DNA of 63,729 nucleotides from Duganella sp. (GTDB lineage: Bacteria; Pseudomonadota; Gammaproteobacteria; Burkholderiales; Burkholderiaceae_D). Shown piece by piece: positions 1 through 8,369 of the stretch. The stretch spans positions 1 through 63,729 of the forward strand of contig JAMFSU010000140.1 of NCBI GenBank assembly GCA_026225475.1, given 5' to 3'. The stretch's first letter is position 1; each line of letters opens with the position of its first letter. The notes beneath the pieces are model-generated. The model saw nothing but the letters and a program-made list of their open reading frames with translations. It ran no database searches and had not been told where the DNA came from. The translations under genes were made by a program, and so were the position numbers.

Positions 1-39
1 CCGCAGGGGCGACGTAGTAGCGGTCGCCTTTCTTTGCTT

Positions 40-184
40 ACTTATCTTTGGGCGAGACCAAAGAAAGTGAGCGGCTGCCGGGCCGCCCCCGGCTAGGTTG
101 TCCGAAGAGAACAAAGATTCAACTACGCACTGAGGTAAGAGGCTGCCGAGCCGCCCCCGGCTAGCGCGTCCGAAGAAAACACAG
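40..184. repeat. Intergenic repeat block (inverted plus direct repeats)
   Basis: Positions 40-68 form an imperfect inverted repeat (ACTTATCTTTGG / CCAAAGAAAGT around a GCGAGA loop). Positions 73-116 and 141-184 are two 44-base direct copies beginning GGCTGCCG and containing GCCGCCCCCGGCTAG, with few differences and a period of 68. No open frame in this stretch looks coding. It resembles dispersed intergenic repeats with a TTTCTTTGCTTAC core that I recall from other proteobacteria; that family link is from memory and not checked. Confidence 0.6.
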
Positions 185-309
185 CATCAGCAGCCAAGAA
201 AGCCAAGAAAGCACGCCGGCCTTTTCTTTAAAAGAACGGCATTACAAGCACTAGGCTGCTTTCTGCTATATTTCTTCGATCCAACCGCAATAAGCTTTGA
301 ACGAAAACC

Positions 310-531
310 ATGATAGATAGCAAGCGCGTCAATACCCTCCTGATGGCAATATGTCTGGTCGGCTGCTCCACCAGCAACAGCGGCGGTTATGCCTATAAAG
401 CGGCTGGTGGCACCAATGCCAGTCAGCAGCAAAACGGTGCGCAGAGCAGCGCCAGCAGCCAGGTGAACCAGGCGCAAATCAGTACCACCAGCAGTTGGTC
501 TTCCAAGAGCAGCATCAGCGTCGGTAAATAA
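310..531 (+). CDS. Small predicted lipoprotein
   Basis: This 73-residue product has a short basic start, a hydrophobic stretch and a lipobox LVGC with the acceptor cysteine at residue 19, so it is probably exported and lipidated. The mature part is about 54 residues, rich in Ser, Gln, Asn and Gly and very poor in hydrophobics, so it is likely disordered at the membrane surface. No domain is recognised and the ribosome binding site is weak. It stands alone between a repeat block and a decayed regulator gene. The lipobox supports a real gene; the function is unknown. Confidence 0.6.
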   Translation: MIDSKRVNTLLMAICLVGCSTSNSGGYAYKAAGGTNASQQQNGAQSSASSQVNQAQISTTSSWSSKSSISVGK

Positions 532-555
532 TCACCCCCAGACTGGCGCAGTTCA

Positions 556-1046
556 ATGCGCCAGGAGCGCCAACACGCGACCATGACTGAAATCGCCCGC
601 CAGGCGCAGGCGTCGATCGGCACTGTGTACCACTATTTTCCCAACAAGGAAGCCATCGCGGTGGCCTTGCGCAACAGATGGATGATGCCTGGTCGGCATT
701 GGCGCCAGTTCAGGAGCCGTTCACGCTCAAGCAACTGGTCGATGAGCTGTTTGATCTGATGATTGGTTTTATCGATGCGCATCCGGCTTATTTGTTGCTG
801 CTGGAGGCGCCGATCGGTTATGCGCGTGACCGCAAGGCCAAAGAACAGTTACGCGAGCGCGTGGGAGCGCGGCTGGTGACGCAGCAGTTAGCCAGTGATG
901 CCGAACAGGACTTGCTCAAGGTCAATGTGGTGTTGCAGATTGTGAAGGGATTGATTCCCTTGTATGCCGCTAGCAAGGCAGCCGAAAGAGTGAAGTTGAT
1001 TGCCGAGTTCGAGCTGGCAGTGCGGCGCTATCTGTCGCCAGCGTAG
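556..1046 (+). pseudogene. TetR-family regulator, N-truncated and frameshifted
   Basis: The first part encodes a TetR helix-turn-helix ending in the typical IGTVYHYFPNKEAIAVAL. The frame is then lost, and the ligand-binding half continues in another frame from about 678 to the stop at 1046. Adding one C near 674-677 (AACAGATGG to AACCAGATGG) rejoins them as ALRNQMDDAW, so a one-base deletion explains the break. The first roughly 25 residues normal for the family (helix 1) are also missing: reading starts almost directly at the second helix. The gene is probably dead, unless the one-base gap is a sequencing error, and even then the 5' end is lost. Confidence 0.75.
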
Positions 1047-1061
1047 CGCCGCGCCGGGACT

Positions 1062-1259
1062 TCAGTGCAAGGCTTGCTTGGCGGCTTCCTCAGGTGTCAG
1101 ACCGTCGTAGAACAGGTCGGTAAACCATTCCACCTGTTCCTCGATATGCTCCTGGGCCTGGTCGAGCGTGGCACCACCTTTGACCAGAAACTTCTCGACT
1201 TCGGTACACCATTGGATTAAGGCTTCAGTTTCCGGGTCCAGTTTTTCTTTCTTTGGCAT
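1062..1259 (-). CDS. Small conserved acidic protein, function unknown
   Basis: The 65-residue product is acidic and helical, has no signal peptide, and carries aromatic and acidic residues in a central EEQVEWFTDLFYDG region. A good ribosome binding site (AAAGGAG) lies just before the ATG, which argues for a real gene. It is convergent with the decayed TetR gene and is transcribed alone. No family is recognised and no function is proposed. Confidence 0.6.
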   Translation of the reverse strand: MPKKEKLDPETEALIQWCTEVEKFLVKGGATLDQAQEHIEEQVEWFTDLFYDGLTPEEAAKQALH

Positions 1260-1518
1260 AGCGACTCCTTTGGGTTGCAGATAAATATTCCGGGAGCATA
1301 AGCCAAATGCGGCTACTGTGCTTGGATAGCTGAGGCCGGTCAGTGAATGCGTTTTTGAGTTTGGGAATGCATGACTGTCAGATTTTTGTCAGATCAATGT
1401 GACACGCTAGCTCCGCACTGCTTAGCTTGCTCAAGTGCCTTTTTGCAAAATCCGCCGCATTCAAATAAAACCGCATGCAGGAACGCAATGTTCCTGCTGA
1501 CTCGGAGGGGAGTAATTT

Positions 1519-2289
1519 ATGCCGACAGCACCAGATCAACTCAAATTTTTGGCCTCAACCTTTGCAGTGCTAACGCTGCTGGGTTGCGCACCGATGGATG
1601 TTAAAGACATCGTCGAGGATACGCCAAACTATCTGGACAAAACCTTCACCGCGGCGCAACTGCCCACCGAGGTAAGAAAGCAGGCGTCTTCATCACATGC
1701 GGCACCACGATTTCGGACCATAAAAATCAAGTTCAATTATCAAGTTGAAAACAGTGTGGGAGAAAAAATACTGAGCACGACCAGCAATAATCTCTACAAG
1801 GACCTTGGCAACGGCTTAATACAACTGTTTGGACAAGACGCCAACAATGACTTGGTTTTTAGCCGCTATTACGGCTTGACCTATGCTGGCGCCATTGAGT
1901 TGCGGGCACAGATGGTGCTCAGTAACAAAAAGACGGCCAATTTCATTACTGAGGTCAAGAGCTACAAGACCTTTGCCAGCGATATTGCCACGGCACAGGA
2001 AAATTCGATTTACGACTACGATTGGAATTCGGGTACCGCGATACAGATAGCTGGTTACATCGAAAGGAAAAAGCATTGCGTCACTGGCAAGGCGTTTCCC
2101 GCTAGCCAACTGTATGCGAGCTTGCCCGGCACTGCGTTCGACATGGATTGCGAACTGATCAGCAATGGCAGCGCCAGCTACCGGCAGCATTATGTCTTCT
2201 TGCAGCAATATGGTCTTGCGGTGTTGATGGGCAGCACTTACGCAAACCGGAAAATTACCGACACGATCACCTCGGTGGAAATACAGTAG
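1519..2289 (+). CDS. Predicted lipoprotein, function unknown
   Basis: The 256-residue protein starts with a signal segment and lipobox LLGC, lipid cysteine at residue 23. The GGAGGGGAG ribosome binding site at 1506-1514 fixes the start. The mature region is mixed alpha/beta with many aromatic residues, and two cysteines around residues 190-215 (KKHCVTG and DMDCELI) could form a disulfide. No known domain is recognised. It has no obvious operon partner: upstream is the divergent small protein and downstream a kinase remnant. A periplasm-facing lipoprotein is the most that can be inferred. Confidence 0.65.
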   Translation: MPTAPDQLKFLASTFAVLTLLGCAPMDVKDIVEDTPNYLDKTFTAAQLPTEVRKQASSSHAAPRFRTIKIKFNYQVENSVGEKILSTTSNNLYKDLGNGLIQLFGQDANNDLVFSRYYGLTYAGAIELRAQMVLSNKKTANFITEVKSYKTFASDIATAQENSIYDYDWNSGTAIQIAGYIERKKHCVTGKAFPASQLYASLPGTAFDMDCELISNGSASYRQHYVFLQQYGLAVLMGSTYANRKITDTITSVEIQ

Positions 2290-2353
2290 CCGCCCCTTTG
2301 CCTGGTCAGGTCGGGGCCGTGGATAGGTGCACTAGCGCCACCGTGCACCTGCG

Positions 2354-2808
2354 GTGGAATTGACCGATCTTCAGCGGCTACAGTTGGTCGTTTCGTCCTT
2401 GCGTGACTACGCGATCTACATGCTCGATCCGGCTGGTTGTGTAACCAGTTGGAACAAGGGCGCCGAATGCCTCAAGGGATATGCCACCGGTGAGATCATC
2501 GGTCGCCACTTTTCATGTTCTTTCACGCTGCCGGATCAAGACACCGGCTTGCCGGGAAACGCCCTAGCTGCAGCGCGGCAACACGGTATCTTCGAGGATG
2601 AAGGATGGCCGCCGTTTCTGGGCGACCTTGGTGAGCTGCTGGGCTTTACCAAGGTAACGCGCGATATTCATTGACGAAAATCATCCTGACGTCAGGCTAC
2701 GCGCTGCCAGCGCTGGTTGGTGGCAACACCGATATGGCGGCGTTTGCATTCTTCAATAAACCTTATCAACTAGCCGATTTGGCCAAGGCATTGCGCAGCA
2801 AAGTATAA
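2354..2808 (+). pseudogene. Remnant of PAS / response-receiver hybrid kinase
   Basis: The first part (2354-2674, GTG start) reads as a PAS domain with the typical SWNKGAECLKGY and GELLGFTKVTRDIH segments. About 20 residues of the PAS core between EDEGW and GELLGF are replaced by a short unrelated stretch. Right after the stop, another frame (2674-2808) reads TKIILTSGYALPALVGG...FFNKPYQLADLAKALRSKV, the C-terminal end of a receiver domain, closed by TAA. The kinase core between the two is gone. This is best read as the collapsed two ends of one former hybrid sensor kinase; the single-gene origin is inference. Confidence 0.7.
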
Positions 2809-2834
2809 CGGCGGCAGGCCACGCCGAGGCCCAT

Positions 2835-3560
2835 TCAATGCAGCGCCGCCCACAGCAGCGAGATACCGGAACCCAGCAACAGCAAATCCAGCAATCGCTG
2901 AAAATTAGCCTCGCTCAATTTCATTACAAATACCTTGCCCACGAAGGTGCCCGCCATCAACGAAGAGCCTACCAGCAAACCTTGCAGAAAAATCGACAGC
3001 GGCATCGCGCCCAGTTCGCGGAAGGTCAGTACCTTGCTGATGTAGAGCGTCACCGCAGTGGCCGCTTCGGTGGCCAGAAATCCGCCTTTGCTCAGGCCAT
3101 AGGCAAGAAACACCGGCACACTCAACGGCCCGGTCGACAGCACGATGCCGGTCAGGAAGCCGATCAAGGCACCTGCCACTGACAATTGCCATAGTCGTAA
3201 AGTGAACTGGTGTTGCTTGAGCCAATGGCGCAGCGGAATCATCGCCAGGAAGAACAGCCCCAGGCTGATGTCGATCAAATGCGGCGGCAATTCCAGCAAG
3301 GTGCGCGCACCCAGTGCTGCGGCCGGAACACCCGGCAGCGCATAGGCCACAAAGGCGCGCCAGTCGACCACCCGCCACCAGGCCAACACGCGCGCCAGAT
3401 TGGACATGACCGCGGCCACCGCCATAATCGGCATGGCCTGTTTGGGACCGAAGCTATACACCAGCACCGGCAACAGCATGATGGAGGAGCCGGTACCGAT
3501 GATGCCGCTGATCATGCCGGCAAACAGACCGACGGATAACACAAAGATGTAGGCGGCCAT
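2835..3560 (-). CDS. TauE/SafE family membrane permease
   Basis: The 241-residue protein is very hydrophobic, with about seven to eight membrane segments and the family's N-terminal FAGMISGIIGTGSSIMLLPVLV. Members move sulfite, sulfoacetate or other organic anions across the inner membrane. It is last in the minus-strand phosphonate cluster, about 100 bases after phnX, so it may be co-transcribed and could export a by-product; that role is inference. The ATG at 3560 has only a weak ribosome binding site. Family assignment is firm, substrate unknown. Confidence 0.85.
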   Translation of the reverse strand: MAAYIFVLSVGLFAGMISGIIGTGSSIMLLPVLVYSFGPKQAMPIMAVAAVMSNLARVLAWWRVVDWRAFVAYALPGVPAAALGARTLLELPPHLIDISLGLFFLAMIPLRHWLKQHQFTLRLWQLSVAGALIGFLTGIVLSTGPLSVPVFLAYGLSKGGFLATEAATAVTLYISKVLTFRELGAMPLSIFLQGLLVGSSLMAGTFVGKVFVMKLSEANFQRLLDLLLLGSGISLLWAALH

Positions 3561-3662
3561 GTACTGTTTTATGCTGTGCTGGAGATGGGGTCGAAGGAGC
3601 GCGTGAAGCGTCTGCCGTATTCTACCCGGCGGCTGGATTACTTGCCGCCGGTATTGTGGCGA

Positions 3663-4511
3663 CTATGGCCGTTCGCCCGCCTGCAAACGCGCTTCGATCA
3701 GTGTCAGCACGGCTGGCAAATCAGCCACCGATTCAATCACGTAATGGGCACCGGCGTCACGCAGCCGGATTTCGGCCAAACTCTTGAGTGCAATGACTTC
3801 CTGCGCCGATAGTTGCGCCAGTTCAGCGCGCGTGCAACCGACTTCATTGCCCGACAGCGAGACGCCCACCGTCCACATGCCGGCATTGATCCCTTCCTCG
3901 ATGCCAGGCACGGTATCGTCGACCTTGACGCAAGCGGCAACATGGCCGATTTTCAGTGCCAGCATATTGGCCAGCGCCATGTACGGGCCGGGGCGGCCTC
4001 CGGCCTCCAGTTCATCGCCGGCAACCACATGGTCGGGCGCAATGCCAGCGGCAGCGGCCAGCGGCAGCAAGACATCCAGTACCTGGCGCGGATAGCCGGA
4101 ACAGGAGCCGATTTTCAGGCCGCGTTGACGCAAGTCGACCAGCATGGCGGCAGCGCCGTCGATGGCTTGCGAATAAGCGCCGACCTTGGCGATCTGCATC
4201 GGCATGAAGCGTGCATACAGCGCATCGACATCGGCGTCGCTGGGGGCCCGGCCGTGCACCTGCTGCCATTGGCGGGCAATCTCGGGATGATCGAGCAAGG
4301 TACGAATGTGTTGCCACTTGGACAGACCCATCGGGCCGCGCGCTTGCGCCAGTGTAATGGGCATGTCGAAACTCTTGAAGGCATCGACGAAGATCTGGGT
4401 CGGTGCCAGTGAACCGAAATCGACCAGCGTTCCGGCCCAGTCGAAAATGACGGCTTGCAGGCTGAGGGCTGGGTGGTGGGAGTGTTGGTTTGGCATGGGC
4501 ATCTCTTTCAT
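3663..4511 (-). CDS. phnX: Phosphonoacetaldehyde hydrolase
   Basis: The enzyme splits phosphonoacetaldehyde into acetaldehyde and phosphate by breaking the C-P bond. The sequence has the HAD nucleophile motif FDWAGTLVDFGS, in which DWAGT replaces the usual DXDGT, and the PMGLSKWQHIRTLL segment with the Schiff-base lysine typical of PhnX. At 282 residues it is slightly longer than the usual 270 or so. The ATG at 4511 lies 10 bases after the upstream dehydrogenase stop, suggesting translational coupling. No aminoethylphosphonate transaminase (phnW) is present nearby, so its aldehyde substrate may be supplied by the adjacent alcohol dehydrogenase. Confidence 0.92.
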   Translation of the reverse strand: MKEMPMPNQHSHHPALSLQAVIFDWAGTLVDFGSLAPTQIFVDAFKSFDMPITLAQARGPMGLSKWQHIRTLLDHPEIARQWQQVHGRAPSDADVDALYARFMPMQIAKVGAYSQAIDGAAAMLVDLRQRGLKIGSCSGYPRQVLDVLLPLAAAAGIAPDHVVAGDELEAGGRPGPYMALANMLALKIGHVAACVKVDDTVPGIEEGINAGMWTVGVSLSGNEVGCTRAELAQLSAQEVIALKSLAEIRLRDAGAHYVIESVADLPAVLTLIEARLQAGERP

Positions 4512-4521
4512 GGTCAAGGAT

Positions 4522-5628
4522 TCAGACGGGAACAGCGGGTGCTGCTGCTGCGGCGATGAAATTGCGGCCGCGCGGGCCTTGCAGTGCGCGCTGCACCAAG
4601 TCGTCCCAACTATCGGCGATACCGTAATCGGCGGGATTGGTGCTTACGTCCAGTTGCTGCAGGAAGGCGCTGAGCCTGGCGACGGCTTGATCCTGGTCGT
4701 CGGCATGGAAGATCGCCAGCAGGAGTTGATCCACCTGCGCATCGTGGCCGAACGCTAGCGTCATCACCTGTGGCAGCGAGAACGAGCAGGCAATGCCATG
4801 GGCGATGCCATGCTGCAGCGTGATGTCATAGGACAGCGAATGTGCCAGCGCTGTTTTGGTGTTGGAAAATGCCAGACCCGCCTGCAGTGCGGCAATCGCC
4901 ATCTGCTCGCGCAGGGCTGGATTGTGCGGTTGTTGCAGCAGTGCCGGCAGGGTGTCGATAATGCTGCGGGCAGCAGCGGCAGCGAGCGTTGCCGAGACTG
5001 GATTGCGGTTGACGTTCCAGATTGACTCCAATGCATGCGACAAGGCATCGAGACCGCTGGCCAAGGTGCTGGCTACTGGCAGGCTGCGCATCAAGTGAGC
5101 GTCGATGATGGCCGCTTGCGGCCAGGTCCAGTCGCGATGCAGTGAGTATTTGCTGCCAGCGTCGGCATCCCAGACCGTGGCCCAGGGGGTGACTTCGCTG
5201 CCGGTGCCGGCAGTGGTCGGGATGGCGATCAAGGTTTTGGCGCCGCTGCCGGACAAGCTGGCATTGTGTCCTTGCAGATGCGCCAGCAGTTCAGTGAACT
5301 GGCCCGAGGGCGTGCGCGTGAGCATGACCTTGGCGCAGTCGATGACGCTGCCGCCACCGCAGGCAATGATGCAGTCGACGTCGGCATAGCGCTGCCAGAT
5401 GCGTTCATACATGGCGGCCAGCCAACTGACGTCGGGATTGGGCAGGACGGCGTTTTCAATGCCGGCCAACTGTGTGCCGAGCAGGGCGCGCAGTTGTTGT
5501 TCCAGACCCAGCGCGGCGGCTTCGGGAAACGTAATCAACAACGCACGGCGGCCATTGAGCAGCGCGGGCAATTGCGCCAGACTGCCGTTGCCGGCATGGA
5601 TGGCGACTGGATTGTGAAAGGTCCACAT
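4522..5628 (-). CDS. Iron-containing alcohol dehydrogenase of phosphonate metabolism
   Basis: The 368-residue protein belongs to the group III iron-dependent alcohol dehydrogenases: N-terminal Rossmann-like half with CGGGSVIDCAK and TTAGTGSEVTPWATVWD, and a C-terminal half with histidines in SHALESIW and QHGIAHGIACS suited to metal binding. It matches, from memory, the subfamily described as phosphonate-metabolism-associated iron alcohol dehydrogenase. Placement between phnCDE and phnX suggests it interconverts 2-hydroxyethylphosphonate and phosphonoacetaldehyde with NAD(H). Direction and substrate are inferred from context. Confidence 0.85.
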   Translation of the reverse strand: MWTFHNPVAIHAGNGSLAQLPALLNGRRALLITFPEAAALGLEQQLRALLGTQLAGIENAVLPNPDVSWLAAMYERIWQRYADVDCIIACGGGSVIDCAKVMLTRTPSGQFTELLAHLQGHNASLSGSGAKTLIAIPTTAGTGSEVTPWATVWDADAGSKYSLHRDWTWPQAAIIDAHLMRSLPVASTLASGLDALSHALESIWNVNRNPVSATLAAAAARSIIDTLPALLQQPHNPALREQMAIAALQAGLAFSNTKTALAHSLSYDITLQHGIAHGIACSFSLPQVMTLAFGHDAQVDQLLLAIFHADDQDQAVARLSAFLQQLDVSTNPADYGIADSWDDLVQRALQGPRGRNFIAAAAAPAVPV

Positions 5629-5670
5629 AAACGATTCGTTAAAAGGTGAGGGAATGAATAAGTGCTGAGG

Positions 5671-6537
5671 TCAATGACTGCGGCCATCCTGAATCAAGCG
5701 GCGCAAGCGGCTCGACAGCGTGTCGGCGGCGACGACCATGAGCGTGACGACGACGATGCAGGTGGCGGTATCCTGATATTTGAATAATTTCAAGCTGTTG
5801 ATCAGCTCGAAACCGAGTCCGCCAGCACCTACCATGCCCAGCACGGTAGCCTGCCGCAGGTTGACTTCGAAGCGATACAGCACGGTCGCAATCCAGGCCG
5901 TAATAACCTGCGGCAGCACGCCGAAAACAATCACCTGCAAGGGCCGCGCTCCGGTGGCGCGCAAGGCTTCGAGCGGACCGTCGTCGATTTCTTCGATGCT
6001 TTCGGCGAAGAACTTGCCGACCATGCCGATGCCATGCAGTGCCAGCGCCAGCACGCCGGGAAACGGTCCGAGCCCGACTGCCGAGACGAACACCAGCGCC
6101 AGAATCAGTTCATTGATACTGCGCGTGACGTTGAGTAACTGCCGCACCGTTTGATAGACGATGCGATTGTGGTTCAAATTGCGTGCCGCCAGGAACGACA
6201 CCGGAATCGCCACCAGCACGCCCAGTAACGTGCCCCAAATCGCAATCTGGATGGTTTCGATGGCTGGTGCGATCAGTCTGTTGAGGATGGACCAGTTGGG
6301 CGGAAATGAGCGCCCGAGAAAGTCGCCGATTTGCGGCAGGCCGCTGCTCAACTCAGACCAGCTCAATTCGGTGCCACGGGCGCTCCAGGCCAGCAGCCAG
6401 GCCACTGCAACGACTGCCGCCAGACAACCGACCCAGGCGCGCATGGTCAGTGGGCGGGCGCCGGTCCAGACATAATCGTGATAGCTGCTGTGCGGCCCAT
6501 TGGCGGCAGCGGCAGCGCCAGGTGTTGGGCCGCTCAT
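5671..6537 (-). CDS. phnE: Phosphonate ABC transporter permease
   Basis: The 288-residue inner-membrane protein has about six membrane segments and the binding-protein-dependent transport fold. The segment EALRATGARPLQVIVFGVLPQ is the EAA-type loop that contacts the ATPase, and PhnE-like features such as RSFPPNWSILNRLIAPAIETIQIAIWG (given here in part) are present. Its ATG overlaps the phnC stop in an ATGA, so the two are translationally coupled. It forms the membrane channel for the phosphonate taken up by this cluster. Confidence 0.92.
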   Translation of the reverse strand: MSGPTPGAAAAANGPHSSYHDYVWTGARPLTMRAWVGCLAAVVAVAWLLAWSARGTELSWSELSSGLPQIGDFLGRSFPPNWSILNRLIAPAIETIQIAIWGTLLGVLVAIPVSFLAARNLNHNRIVYQTVRQLLNVTRSINELILALVFVSAVGLGPFPGVLALALHGIGMVGKFFAESIEEIDDGPLEALRATGARPLQVIVFGVLPQVITAWIATVLYRFEVNLRQATVLGMVGAGGLGFELINSLKLFKYQDTATCIVVVTLMVVAADTLSSRLRRLIQDGRSH

Positions 6538-7343
6538 GACAGCGCTCCTTGCAGTTGTGGCGCCGCCGCGGTGTTGGTAGCTTGGTTGTGTAGTACCGAT
6601 TTGGGCTGCTCAACGCCGCCATAAATCAGATTCAGATGGGCGTCGCACAATTCGTCACCGCGGCCATCGAAGACCAGCTTGCCGCCGGCCAGGCCGACAA
6701 TACGGTCGCCGAATTCTCGGGCGTAATCGACCTGATGCAGATTGCACACCACGGTAATACCTAGTTCGCGACAGGCGGCGCGCAGGTAGTGCAGCACCAG
6801 CCGTGAGGTTTTAGGGTCGAGGCTGGCGACCGGTTCGTCAGCCAGGATCACCTGTGGCTGCTGTGCCAGCGCGCGGGCAATGCCGACGCGTTGGCGCTGA
6901 CCACCTGACAAGGCATCAGTGCGCTGCCCGGCCTTGTGGTCCAGCTCGACACGGCGCAGGCAATCCATGGCCAGGGCAATATCCTGGCGACTGAACAGTT
7001 GCAGTATCGAGGCCAGCGTCGAGACCTGGCCAAGCCGGCCGGTCAGGACGTTCTTCAGTACCGACAGGCGCGGCACGACATTGTGATGCTGGAAGATCAT
7101 CGCCACCTGACGGCGCAGCTGGCGCACATTGCGCCTGCGCGCGTCGGTGGCATCGTATCCGGCCGCGACCAGTTGTCCGGAAGTTGGCGTTACCAGGCCA
7201 TTGATACAGCGCAGCAAGGTCGACTTGCCGGCGCCGGATGGTCCCAGTACCACCAGGAACTCACCGGCGGCGATATCGAGGTCGATGCCGCTGAGCACGG
7301 CATTGCTGCCGTAGTGCTTGGTCAGCGAACGGATGGCGATCAT
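6534..7343 (-). CDS. phnC: Phosphonate ABC transporter ATP-binding protein
   Basis: The 269-residue ATPase shows Walker A GPSGAGKST, the signature LSGGQRQR, Walker B VILADEPVASLDP and the switch histidine in CNLHQVDYA. The ELGITVVCNLHQVD segment is characteristic of PhnC. The start ATG overlaps the phnD stop (ATGA), and the stop overlaps the phnE start, so phnD, phnC and phnE form a tightly coupled run. It powers phosphonate import at the cytoplasmic face of PhnE. Confidence 0.93.
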   Translation of the reverse strand: MIAIRSLTKHYGSNAVLSGIDLDIAAGEFLVVLGPSGAGKSTLLRCINGLVTPTSGQLVAAGYDATDARRRNVRQLRRQVAMIFQHHNVVPRLSVLKNVLTGRLGQVSTLASILQLFSRQDIALAMDCLRRVELDHKAGQRTDALSGGQRQRVGIARALAQQPQVILADEPVASLDPKTSRLVLHYLRAACRELGITVVCNLHQVDYAREFGDRIVGLAGGKLVFDGRGDELCDAHLNLIYGGVEQPKSVLHNQATNTAAAPQLQGALS

Positions 7344-8209
7344 TTCATGGCCTTGAGGTCAAGCTTGAGGATCTTGGCGGTGTCGCGCACGACGTTGTAG
7401 GCAGCGTCATTGGTTGGCACGAAACCGTTGAGCACGCCCTGGTCGCCCCATTCGACATTCTTGATATTGGCAAAGGCGGCGGCGATCTTCTTTTTCAGCG
7501 CAGGATCGAGATCCTTGCGCCACACCATCGGCGACTCAGGAATGTCCGGCGAAGTCCAGACGATGTTGAAGTCAGCCTGCTTGACGACACCCTTGGCGAT
7601 GGCCGCGGCGAAGATGCGATCGGCCACGGCAGCGGCATCGACCTTCTTGTTGGCGACGGCGAGGATGCTGGCATCATGCGAACCGGAAAAGATCACGCGG
7701 GAAAAATACTTGTCGGGATCAATGCCAAGTTGTTGCAGCCCGGCGCTGGGAAACAGGTGACCGGATGCCGAGGTCGGATCGACGAAGGCCATGGTGTGGC
7801 TCTTGAGCTGCGCCACGCTGTCGATACCGCTATCCTTGCGCACGATGATCAGACTCTTGTAGGCGCTCTTGCCGGTCTTCTTGGTTTCCGCCACCGAAAA
7901 TGCTTCAACGTTGGCAATCGAGCTGGCCAGCACATAGGAGAACGGGCCAAGATAGGCGACGTCGAGTTTCTTTGACCGCAGTGCTTCGATGATGCCGTTA
8001 TAGTCGGTCGCGATGAAGGGTTTGACTGGCATGCCGAGTTGTTGTTGCAGGCTGTCCAGCACTTGCTTGCTGTTTTCCAGCATGGCTTGCGAATCTTCGG
8101 CCGGGATCAGACCGATGGTCAGTGGCTGAGCGGCGAATACGGTAGCAGCCGTGGTCATCAAGCCCAGGCTGAGGACCAGTGAACGCATTAGTGGGGTGAG
8201 GAATTTCAT
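7340..8209 (-). CDS. phnD: Phosphonate ABC transporter substrate-binding protein
   Basis: The 289-residue protein has a cleavable signal peptide (cut probably after TVFA, before AQPLTIG) and the PhnD fold: LTIGLIPAEDSQAM, YNGIIEALRSKKLDVAYLGPFSYVLA and DPTSASGHLFP, the last two lining the ligand site. The ATG at 8209 is chosen because AGGAGG precedes it; a GTG seven codons upstream has no ribosome binding site. It is the first gene of the cluster, facing a LysR gene across a 160-base control region. It captures the phosphonate in the periplasm. Confidence 0.92.
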   Translation of the reverse strand: MKFLTPLMRSLVLSLGLMTTAATVFAAQPLTIGLIPAEDSQAMLENSKQVLDSLQQQLGMPVKPFIATDYNGIIEALRSKKLDVAYLGPFSYVLASSIANVEAFSVAETKKTGKSAYKSLIIVRKDSGIDSVAQLKSHTMAFVDPTSASGHLFPSAGLQQLGIDPDKYFSRVIFSGSHDASILAVANKKVDAAAVADRIFAAAIAKGVVKQADFNIVWTSPDIPESPMVWRKDLDPALKKKIAAAFANIKNVEWGDQGVLNGFVPTNDAAYNVVRDTAKILKLDLKAMK

Positions 8210-8336
8210 GATGCCTCCTGTCAGTAGCACTTGGCTACAAAGTGGGTAATTGGTTAATCAGTCAGGTGAGGGTGGTCTGTGCACAAGCGCAAGAATAAGC
8301 AATGAATGTGACCGCTTTATTATCGATATAATCAAA

Positions 8337-8365
8337 AGATTCTCAATTTGCTATTGAAGGAATCT
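8337..8365. promoter_or_regulatory. Inverted repeat, likely LysR binding site
   Basis: AGATTC (8337-8342) pairs with GAATCT (8360-8365), and TCAAT (8343-8347) with ATTGA (8353-8357), giving a nested dyad centred near 8351, five bases before the LysR start codon and in the divergent phnD/LysR control region. LysR regulators usually bind T-N11-A-type dyads and repress their own gene from such a place. The dyad is visible; which protein binds is inference. Confidence 0.5.
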
Positions 8366-8369
8366 ATAG

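Noticed and set aside
8210..8369. Pho box in the phnD/LysR control region
   Set aside because: Only a single CTGTCAG half-site; no tandem copy.
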